A stretch of 7,927 nt of DNA from NCBI GenBank assembly GCA_937858165.1, contig CALLZA010000784.1:1-7927 (forward strand). Reading direction: 5' to 3'. A program made the translations under genes and the position numbers. Positions 1 through 4,735 of this stretch are shown in pieces. Source of the stretch: an uncultured Ardenticatenia bacterium (lineage in GTDB: Bacteria; Chloroflexota; Anaerolineae; Promineifilales; Promineifilaceae). The notes below the pieces were generated by a model. It saw nothing but the letters and a program-made list of their open reading frames with translations, ran no database searches and was not told where the DNA came from. The number at the start of each line of letters is the position of its first letter. Position 1 is the first letter of the stretch.

Positions 1-73
1 TGTCTTGTCTTCTCTTATTTCTGTTAAAGTGTCTGACTTGCTGCGTCTGTGTGTGTCATTGTTTTTTTTTTTT
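1..73. other. Non-genomic low-complexity lead-in
   Basis: T- and TG-rich sequence quite unlike the GC-rich remainder, ending in twelve consecutive T (62-73) directly before the P5 adapter. Illumina flow-cell P5 oligonucleotides carry a T spacer on their 5' side, so the T-run fits read-through past the adapter into the grafted linker, with bases 1-61 being base-call noise. No gene is supported here. Confidence 0.9.
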
Positions 74-143
74 AATGATACGGCGACCACCGAGATCTAC
101 CCTAGATCGCTCGTCGGCAGCGTCAGATGTGTATAAGAGACAG
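74..143 (+). other. Illumina Nextera i5 (P5) adapter contamination
   Basis: Bases 74-102 match the P5 flow-cell sequence with one mismatch at 101 (C for A). Bases 103-110 read TAGATCGC, the standard Nextera N501 index. Bases 111-124 are TCGTCGGCAGCGTC, and 125-143 are the 19-bp Tn5 mosaic end AGATGTGTATAAGAGACAG. The parts are complete and in library order, so this is untrimmed adapter and not a mobile element. Genomic sequence begins at 144. Confidence 0.98.
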
Positions 144-197
144 GCTGGAGGGCGCGGCGCGCGTCCCACGCCCAGTCCGCGTGTCCGGGCGGGACAG

Positions 198-212
198 CCG
201 GGCCGGGCCGGG
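198..212. repeat. Three tandem CCGGG units
   Basis: CCGGG is repeated three times without interruption, flanked by AGCC-type and GGCT ends (196-199 and 214-217) that could close a GC hairpin. It lies in the 166-base stretch 144-309 between the adapter and the first gene. That stretch has an open reading frame only because of its base composition, and I see no gene in it. Confidence 0.5.
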
Positions 213-293
213 CGGCTGGTGCAGGCTCAGCGGCGGGCGTGTTGTCCGGCGGTTGGCTCATAGAAGTGTAAGTTTAGCCCAAGCCGGGGATGG

Positions 294-302
294 TGCTACA
301 AT
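294..302 (+). promoter_or_regulatory. Extended -10 promoter of the CPBP-like gene
   Basis: TGCTACAAT matches an extended -10 element (TGnTATAAT) except for one base. The -35 position 17 bp upstream (274-279, TTAGCC) is weak, as is usual for extended -10 promoters. The hexamer ends 7 nt before the ATG at 310, so transcription would start at or next to the start codon and give a leaderless mRNA. No Shine-Dalgarno lies at a usable distance. Confidence 0.5.
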
Positions 303-309
303 CCGAGCC

Positions 310-1170
310 ATGCCACAGAAGACACTCGGGCGGGCGTCGTCGAACGCCCTGCCCCCACGGGAGCCGGTCGCGCCGGCCGTGGCCCGCAACCGCGCCCTGG
401 CGGCCATGCTGTTGCCGCCGGCCGCGGCGCTACTGGTGGGCATCGTCACCGGCGCGCTGTTCGTGCGCGGTGGCCAAGTGGGCGGGGCCAGCGCCGCGCC
501 CCTCTTCGCTGCGCTGGGTTTGGTCGCCTGGTTCATGGGGCTGCGGCTCTACGGGTTGCGCGGGTTGGGGCTACGCGGCGGTCGACCGCTCTTCGCCGGC
601 ATCGGCTTCGCCGTGCTGGGCTGGGTGGCGGTGCTCATCGGCCGCTTCCTGCCCGGCCTGCCGCAGACGACGTTCAACCCCGACGGCCAGGCGGTGGTCA
701 ACATCGCCCTGCTGGTCGAGGTGGTCGCCATCCGCTCGGCCGGGTCGGGACGGGCGTTCGCCTACCTGCTGCTGTTCGAGGCGTTCGCGATGCAGGTGTG
801 GGCCTTTGGGCTGGTCTTTCGCGCCCTGGCCGACTGGCGTGGCGGCCTGACAGCGGCCGTCGCCAGCGGCATCCTCTTCGGCGCGCTAGGCTATCTGCTG
901 TTCGGTGAGTCGTTTGTGCCCGGCGTGCCGGCGCTGTTCTACTTCCTGCTGTGGGGCGTGCTTTATGGCATGATCCGGCTGCGCACGGGCAGCATCCTCG
1001 GCCCCATCCTCGTCCAGGCGCTCCAGACGTTCACGGCCTGGTTCGTCTTCCAGCCGCCTGACGACCTGATTGGGACGCGCATTCAGATCGTCTACCTGGC
1101 CGTTAGCGTGCTGTTCATGCTCATCATCTGGCGCCTCTGGCCGCGGCGTGAGGGCGACTACCGGGTCTGA
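310..1170 (+). CDS. CPBP/Abi-like intramembrane protease homologue, probably catalytically inactive
   Basis: A 286-residue integral membrane protein with about eight or nine hydrophobic segments, roughly at residues 34-52, 64-80, 94-113, 129-142, 150-171, 179-198, 206-221, 228-247 and 259-276. The layout of residues 155-245 resembles the CPBP (CAAX protease and bacteriocin-processing) domain: an FR pair (170-171) where EExxxR is expected, FGALG (190-194) where FxxxH is expected, and LVQAL (234-238) where a His-containing third motif is expected. The glutamate pair and both histidines are missing, so if the family call is right this is likely a non-proteolytic member. Substrate and role are unknown. 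The ATG at 310 is preferred: the open frame continues upstream to 127, but only through GC-rich sequence into the adapter, and a -10 element sits just before this ATG. ATG at 406 is a shorter alternative. Family assignment is moderately secure, function is not. Confidence 0.7.
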   Translation: MPQKTLGRASSNALPPREPVAPAVARNRALAAMLLPPAAALLVGIVTGALFVRGGQVGGASAAPLFAALGLVAWFMGLRLYGLRGLGLRGGRPLFAGIGFAVLGWVAVLIGRFLPGLPQTTFNPDGQAVVNIALLVEVVAIRSAGSGRAFAYLLLFEAFAMQVWAFGLVFRALADWRGGLTAAVASGILFGALGYLLFGESFVPGVPALFYFLLWGVLYGMIRLRTGSILGPILVQALQTFTAWFVFQPPDDLIGTRIQIVYLAVSVLFMLIIWRLWPRREGDYRV

Positions 1171-1173
1171 TAT

Positions 1174-1282
1174 TGTAGGGCGGACTGCTTTACCCGCGTC
1201 TTCAGCCGCCACGAACCAAGAGACGGGTAGAGCAACCCGCCCTACATTCAGCAGGGGCGAGGGTAGAGCAACTCGCGTTACA
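1174..1282. repeat. Palindromic repeat cluster A: one forward and two inverted copies
   Basis: A 22-nt unit occurs at 1174-1195 (forward), 1225-1246 (inverted) and 1261-1282 (inverted). The first and second copies match at 19 of 22 positions when one is reverse-complemented, and the second and third match at 19 of 22 directly. Read outward-in, the unit is TGTAGGGC followed by a 14-nt core GGGTTGCTCTACCC with GGGT/ACCC ends. The first copy can pair with either inverted copy, giving alternative hairpins. The cluster fills the gap between the stop at 1168-1170 and the ribosome binding site at 1282-1287. There is no T-run, so it is not a typical intrinsic terminator. Confidence 0.85.
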
Positions 1283-1292
1283 AGGAGAATCC

Positions 1293-2063
1293 ATGTACGA
1301 CAACATCATAACCAGGGTCGATGAGCGCGTCGGCGTGGCCCAGTTGAACCGGCCAAAGGCGCTCAATGCCCTCAACCGCGAGTTGATGACCGAGCTGATG
1401 ACCGCGCTGGAAGCGTTCGACGCCGATCCGGCCATCGGCTGCATGGTCGTCACCGGCAGCGCCCGCGCCTTTGCCGCCGGGGCTGACATCAAGGAGATGG
1501 CCGGCGCCACACCGGCGCGAATGATGACCGGCTCCTTCATCGACCTGTGGGATCGGCTGCAGCGTATCGGCAAGCCGGTCATTGCCGCCGTGTCGGGCTT
1601 CGCTTTGGGCGGCGGCTGCGAGCTGGCGATGGCCTGCGACATGATCGTGGCCAGCGAGACGGCCCAGTTCGGCCAGCCGGAGATCAACCTGGGCGTCATT
1701 CCCGGCGCGGGCGGCACGCAGCGCATGACGCTGGCCGTGGGCAAGGCGCTGGCGATGGAGATGGTGCTCAATGGGCGCTACCTGTCGGCCGACGAAGCGC
1801 AGCGCTATGGCCTGGTCAACCGCGTCTACCCGGTGGAGCTCTACCTGGAGGAAGCGGTGCGGCTGGCCAATGAGATCGCCGCCCGCGCGCCCGTAGCCCT
1901 GCGGCTGGCCAAGGAGGCGATCAACGCCACGTTCGAGATGCCGCTGCGCGCCGGGCTGGACCACGAGCGCCGGCTGTTTTACCTATTGTTTAGCACCGAC
2001 GACCAGAAAGAGGGCATGGACGCGTTCATCAATAAGCGTCCGCCGCAGTGGGTTGGGCGATAA
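1293..2063 (+). CDS. Enoyl-CoA hydratase (crotonase family)
   Basis: A 256-residue, full-length cytoplasmic crotonase, predicted to add water across the double bond of trans-2-enoyl-CoA esters in fatty-acid or related acyl-CoA oxidation. The first oxyanion-hole region is AFAAGADIKEM (59-69). The second, ALGGGCE (104-110), carries the first catalytic glutamate, Glu110. FGQPE (126-130) carries the second, Glu130, followed by GVIPGAGGTQR (134-144). The 20-residue spacing of the glutamates equals that of Glu144/Glu164 in rat mitochondrial enoyl-CoA hydratase, so a true hydratase is favoured over crotonases that lack one glutamate. The C-terminal helices and the typical FxxKRPPxW-like ending are intact. 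ATG at 1293 follows AAGGAG (1282-1287) by 5 nt, a strong ribosome binding site. No beta-oxidation partner lies next to it, so the exact chain length and pathway cannot be told. Confidence 0.95.
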   Translation: MYDNIITRVDERVGVAQLNRPKALNALNRELMTELMTALEAFDADPAIGCMVVTGSARAFAAGADIKEMAGATPARMMTGSFIDLWDRLQRIGKPVIAAVSGFALGGGCELAMACDMIVASETAQFGQPEINLGVIPGAGGTQRMTLAVGKALAMEMVLNGRYLSADEAQRYGLVNRVYPVELYLEEAVRLANEIAARAPVALRLAKEAINATFEMPLRAGLDHERRLFYLLFSTDDQKEGMDAFINKRPPQWVGR

Positions 2064-2076
2064 AGAGCGGAGATGA

Positions 2077-2150
2077 AACCACAGATTACGCGGATTCCAC
2101 AGATTTTTCCAACAGAACCTGTGGAATCTGCGCAATCTGTGGTTGTTTTT
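2077..2150 (+). terminator. Long inverted repeat with T-run after the enoyl-CoA hydratase gene
   Basis: Arms 2077-2102 and 2119-2144 are reverse complements at 24 of 26 positions, with one of the two differences a G-T wobble. The loop is 16 nt. The arm contains CCACAGATT, ACGCGGATT and CCACAG. The right arm runs into TTGTTTTT (2143-2150), so the hairpin can serve as a rho-independent terminator for the gene ending at 2063. The arm resembles the one at 4567-4590, so it is also a member of a dispersed repeat family. Confidence 0.75.
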
Positions 2151-2212
2151 ACTCTAATATGAGCGGGAGTTGATTGTTATCGCTTTGTTACCGCTTTTTA
2201 GGCGACAAGGGG

Positions 2213-2241
2213 TAGACACGGTACCGATTAACCGTTATAAT
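2213..2241 (+). promoter_or_regulatory. Strong sigma-70-type promoter of the 55-codon gene
   Basis: TAGACA (2213-2218; five of six matches to TTGACA) is followed after 17 bp by a perfect TATAAT (2236-2241). Transcription should start near 2248. This is the best promoter in the window and lies in an AT-richer stretch (about 2144-2345) that holds no other gene. Confidence 0.8.
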
Positions 2242-2254
2242 GCTGGCATCGTAG

Positions 2255-2294
2255 GTAAGAAAGCATAACACATCACACTTACAACTTTTCTTAC
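2255..2294 (+). promoter_or_regulatory. Leader hairpin in the ~94-nt 5' untranslated region
   Basis: GTAAGAAA (2255-2262) is perfectly complementary to TTTCTTAC (2287-2294), giving an 8-bp stem with a 24-nt loop near the 5' end of the predicted transcript. The rest of the leader to 2341 has no recognisable riboswitch core. It could stabilise the mRNA or affect translation; no specific regulator is suggested by the sequence. Confidence 0.4.
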
Positions 2295-2341
2295 GCTCGA
2301 ATGGCTATTTAAGCCCTAGACCGATTGTAGAGGTAAATGCG

Positions 2342-2509
2342 ATGACTTGGTTCCTTCTTTTCCTGGGTGCATCGGTATTCAGCTCGATCTTTGTTCTGGC
2401 CGCCGGCATTCTCTCCTCACGGGCGAATCGCCGCGAAAACTACGTCGAGACGTTCTACACCGACGCCTACGAAGCTCCCGCCAATAACACTGCGCGCACG
2501 TCGCATTAG
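2342..2509 (+). CDS. Small single-pass membrane protein, 55 aa
   Basis: Begins MTWFLLFLGA and ends ARTSH, with TAG at 2507-2509. Residues 2-24 form one strongly hydrophobic helix. SRANRRE (26-32) follows as a positively charged stop-transfer segment, predicting an outside N-terminus and a short cytoplasmic tail rich in Tyr, Asp, Glu, Ala and Asn. I do not recognise the family. Support for a real gene: an AGAGG ribosome binding site at 2329-2333, 8 nt before the ATG; a near-consensus promoter at 2213-2241; a rho-independent terminator at 2564-2595; and a hydrophobic-then-charged composition not expected of random frame in this GC-rich genome. It appears to be a single-gene transcription unit, convergent with the ABC transporter gene. 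A minimal ATG-CGA-TGA frame starts at 2337 and its stop overlaps this start codon by one base or more. Function unknown. Confidence 0.75.
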   Translation: MTWFLLFLGASVFSSIFVLAAGILSSRANRRENYVETFYTDAYEAPANNTARTSH

Positions 2510-2528
2510 TAATTCGCCCTTCGACCGC

Positions 2529-2547
2529 CGGCCGCGCACCGCGGCCG
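2529..2547 (+). repeat. Perfect GC hairpin after the small membrane-protein gene
   Basis: CGGCCGCG (2529-2536) and CGCGGCCG (2540-2547) form a perfect 8-bp stem with a 3-nt CAC loop, 20 nt after the stop codon. No T-run follows, so it more likely stabilises the 3' end or slows the polymerase ahead of the true terminator. Confidence 0.6.
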
Positions 2548-2563
2548 ATTGACACGCACGACG

Positions 2564-2595
2564 ACAGCCGTCCATCCTGGGCGGCTGTTTTATTT
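2564..2595 (+). terminator. Rho-independent terminator
   Basis: ACAGCCGTCC (2564-2573) pairs with GGGCGGCTGT (2579-2588), ten pairs including one G-T wobble, across a 5-nt loop, and is followed by TTTATTT (2589-2595). The T-run is on the plus strand, so it ends the 55-codon transcript. The minus-strand side has A-rich sequence on the wrong side to terminate the ABC transporter gene. Confidence 0.88.
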
Positions 2596-2623
2596 CCCCC
2601 CGGAGCCGCGCTGAAGCATCTTA

Positions 2624-4504
2624 CTACGAACGGCCTTGCGAACTGATTGTGCCGGCGAACTGCATCCGATAGAGTTGCGCGTATAGCCCGTCGGGGTTCC
2701 TCAGCAGCGCCACGTGTGTGCCCTGCTCCACAATCGTCCCCCGGCTCATCACCAGAATCCAGTCGGCGTTCAGCACCGTGCTCAACCGGTGGGCGATGAC
2801 GAACGAGGTGCGGCCGACCATCAGCCGCTCCAGCGCCTCTTGCACCAGGCTCTCGCTGGCGCTGTCGAGCGATGACGTGGCCTCGTCCAGGATGAGGATG
2901 CGCGGGTCCTTCAGAATGGCCCGGGCGATGGCGATGCGCTGTCGCTGGCCGCCGCTCAGCTTCACGCCGTGCTCGCCCACCGTTGTCTCATACCCCTCGG
3001 CCAGGTCATCGACGATGAAGCGATGGGCATTGGCCGCCATCGCCGCCGCCTCGATCGCTTCCCGCGTCGCTTCCAGTCGCCCGTAGCGGATGTTGTCGTA
3101 GACCGTGCCGGAGAAGAGCAGCGTCTCCTGGGGCACGATGCCGATCTGCTCGCGCAGGCTGCGCAGGGTCACGTCGCGCACGTCGCGGCCGTCGATGCTC
3201 ACGCAGCCGGCCACCACGTCGTAGAAGCGCGGGATGAGATTGACCAGCGTGCTCTTGCCCGCGCCGCTCGGCCCGACCAGGGCAATGAGCTGCCCAGCGC
3301 GCGCCGTAAACGAGACGCCGTTGATCACGTCGATGGCCGCCGTGTAGTGGAACGAGACGCGGTCGAAGACCACGTCGCCAACCACGGAGGGCAGCGGCGT
3401 AGCGTTGGGCGCGTCGGTCAACTCCGGCGGCGTGTCCAGCAGGTCGAGCATGCGCTGTGACGCGCCGATGGCCGCCTGGAACTGGCCATAGAGGTCGGCC
3501 ATGATGGCCACGGGCGAGGCGATGAGGACAGTGTAGATCAGGTAGGCGATGAGGTCGCCGGGGGTCAGACGGCCGAGGATGACCTGCGAGCCGCCGTAGT
3601 AGAGGATGCCGGTGATGGTGACGGAGGCGATCAGGCCGATGGTGGGAGCGAGCATGGCGTTGGTGCGCGCCCGATGCATGGCCGCATCGTAGAGCTTCAT
3701 CACCGCGCCGCTGAAGCGCCCCACCTCATACGTCTCGCGGGCGAACGACTTGACGATGCGCACGCCGCGCGTCGTCTCCTCGGTCACATTCGACACCTCA
3801 GCCAGCGCATCCTGGACGCCGACCGACGCCGCGCGGATGCGCCCGCCCAGATAGACCATCGTCAGGGTAATGACCGGCACAACGAGTAGGATAAGCAGCG
3901 TCAGCCGCCAGTCGAGCCAGAACAGCAGCGCCGCCGCGCCGACGATGGTGATCACTTGCCGCAGCAGGATAACCAAGTTCCAAGTGATCGACTGCTGCAA
4001 CAGGGCCACGTCGTTGGTCAGGCGCGACACCAGTTCGCCCGTCCGCCGCTCGGCGTAGAAGCTGAGCGGCAACTCTTGCAGGTGAGTGTAGAAGTCGATG
4101 CGAATGTCGGCCACGGCGTGCTCGCCGACGTAGGCCAGGGCCATCTGCTGGATGAAGGTGAAGAGCGACTGGAAGACGAAAACGACCACCAGGGCCACCG
4201 TTACCCGGTTCAGGTCGGCGAAGTCCTTGTTGACGAAAACGAAATCGACCAGATTGCGCACCACCAGCGGCAGCACAAGCCCCAGCAGCGAACTGACCAC
4301 CAGGGCAAAGACGGCCACGGCCATCCAGCGCCAGTAGGGGCGAATGTAGCGCAGCAGGCGAGCAAAGGTCGCCACGCCGCCGCGGGTGATGGGCGGGGCA
4401 TCGTCGGGTTTGGTGGCTTGTCGCCGGTTGAGTCGTCGTCGCACGGGGTTTGCGCTCCGGTTGTCGCCGCCCGGGATGGCGGCGAATTCACGTTCGACCG
4501 CCAC
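2624..4504 (-). CDS. ABC exporter half-transporter (fused permease and ATPase)
   Basis: A type I ABC exporter subunit in the MsbA/MDR/lipid-exporter style, 626 residues from the start chosen here, expected to act as a dimer in the cytoplasmic membrane. Six transmembrane helices lie near residues 60-82, 102-122, 176-196, 199-220, 286-304 and 316-336. The ATPase is complete: A-loop Tyr387, Walker A GPSGAGKST (411-419), Q-loop Gln459 in VPQETLLFSG, signature LSGGQ (516-520), Walker B ILILDE (536-541) with catalytic Glu541, D-loop SSLD (544-547) and switch His572. Nothing in the sequence identifies the substrate. The start is uncertain. The frame is open to a TTG at 4552, but that lies upstream of a -10-like TACAAT (4537-4532) and lacks a ribosome binding site. 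GTG at 4504 is the first start below that promoter; GTG at 4444 is a shorter option. The gene is divergent from the metallopeptidase gene and has no visible partner half-transporter. Confidence 0.93.
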   Translation of the reverse strand: MAVEREFAAIPGGDNRSANPVRRRLNRRQATKPDDAPPITRGGVATFARLLRYIRPYWRWMAVAVFALVVSSLLGLVLPLVVRNLVDFVFVNKDFADLNRVTVALVVVFVFQSLFTFIQQMALAYVGEHAVADIRIDFYTHLQELPLSFYAERRTGELVSRLTNDVALLQQSITWNLVILLRQVITIVGAAALLFWLDWRLTLLILLVVPVITLTMVYLGGRIRAASVGVQDALAEVSNVTEETTRGVRIVKSFARETYEVGRFSGAVMKLYDAAMHRARTNAMLAPTIGLIASVTITGILYYGGSQVILGRLTPGDLIAYLIYTVLIASPVAIMADLYGQFQAAIGASQRMLDLLDTPPELTDAPNATPLPSVVGDVVFDRVSFHYTAAIDVINGVSFTARAGQLIALVGPSGAGKSTLVNLIPRFYDVVAGCVSIDGRDVRDVTLRSLREQIGIVPQETLLFSGTVYDNIRYGRLEATREAIEAAAMAANAHRFIVDDLAEGYETTVGEHGVKLSGGQRQRIAIARAILKDPRILILDEATSSLDSASESLVQEALERLMVGRTSFVIAHRLSTVLNADWILVMSRGTIVEQGTHVALLRNPDGLYAQLYRMQFAGTISSQGRS

Positions 4505-4531
4505 GGGCAGCAGCGGCGGACAGACACACCT

Positions 4532-4537
4532 ATTGTA
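4532..4537 (-). promoter_or_regulatory. Possible -10 element of the ABC transporter gene
   Basis: TACAAT reads on the minus strand, identical to the hexamer before the gene at 310. No good -35 is present at 16-18 bp. It would put the transcript start near 4525, about 20 nt before the GTG at 4504. Confidence 0.35.
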
Positions 4538-4566
4538 TCCCTCCGGCAGCAAAAGGCAGCAGAATA

Positions 4567-4650
4567 GCCCGCAGATGACGCCGATTCACGCAGCCGGATT
4601 CCGGTTTTCTGCTCAGCGTCTAGCCGTGAAATCGGCGGTCATCTGCGGGC
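4567..4650. repeat. Long inverted repeat between divergent genes
   Basis: Arms 4567-4590 and 4625-4650 are reverse complements over all 24 bases of the left arm, allowing two single-base bulges in the right arm. The spacer is 34 nt and contains CCGGATTCCGG. The left arm (GCCCGCAGAT, then GACGCCGATT, then CACG) parallels the arm at 2077-2102, so both look like members of one dispersed family built of degenerate CAGATT/ACGC modules. It separates the outward-facing ABC transporter and metallopeptidase genes and has no T-run. Confidence 0.75.
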
Positions 4651-4723
4651 AACTCCTGTGCAGCCCTGATGAGACGCCGCTTAGGCACGGCGGCGGCCAG
4701 TGGCGCGGCGGGCGTGGTGGGCC

Positions 4724-4729
4724 TATGAT
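4724..4729 (+). promoter_or_regulatory. Possible -10 element giving a leaderless metallopeptidase mRNA
   Basis: TATGAT (one mismatch to TATAAT) ends 6 nt before the ATG at 4736, so the transcript would begin at about the start codon. No Shine-Dalgarno is present within 12 nt and no clear -35 is visible. The geometry copies that of the gene at 310. Confidence 0.4.
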
Positions 4730-4735
4730 CCGCCT

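Noticed and set aside
74..143. Tn5 transposon end as evidence of a mobile element
   Set aside because: The mosaic end is joined to P5 and an index in library order; it comes from library preparation, not the genome.
51..263. 70-codon frame beginning in the T-run
   Set aside because: It translates the adapter (MIRRPPRSTLDR) and then GC-rich sequence; it is an artefact.
127..309. Upstream extension of the membrane-protein frame beginning MCIRDRLEGAARV
   Set aside because: The first residues are translated adapter and the rest is GC-rich sequence with no protein-like character; the real start is most likely 310.
1202..1964. Long minus-strand open frames over the enoyl-CoA hydratase gene
   Set aside because: These are antisense shadows of a well-supported crotonase in high-GC sequence; they show no motifs of their own.
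2367..2552. 61-codon frame overlapping the 55-codon gene in another frame
   Set aside because: It lacks a ribosome binding site, is basic and repetitive in composition, and runs through the GC hairpin at 2529-2547. The frame starting at 2342 has all the initiation signals.
2969..4567. Plus-strand frames of up to 203 codons opposite the ABC transporter
   Set aside because: They are His/Gln/Arg/Asp-rich translations typical of antisense frames in GC-rich genes; the opposite strand has a complete ABC exporter.
4700..4735. Earlier ATG at 4700 for the metallopeptidase
   Set aside because: It would prefix the signal sequence with MARRAWWAYDPP and place the -10-like TATGAT inside the gene; ATG at 4736 gives a standard signal peptide.
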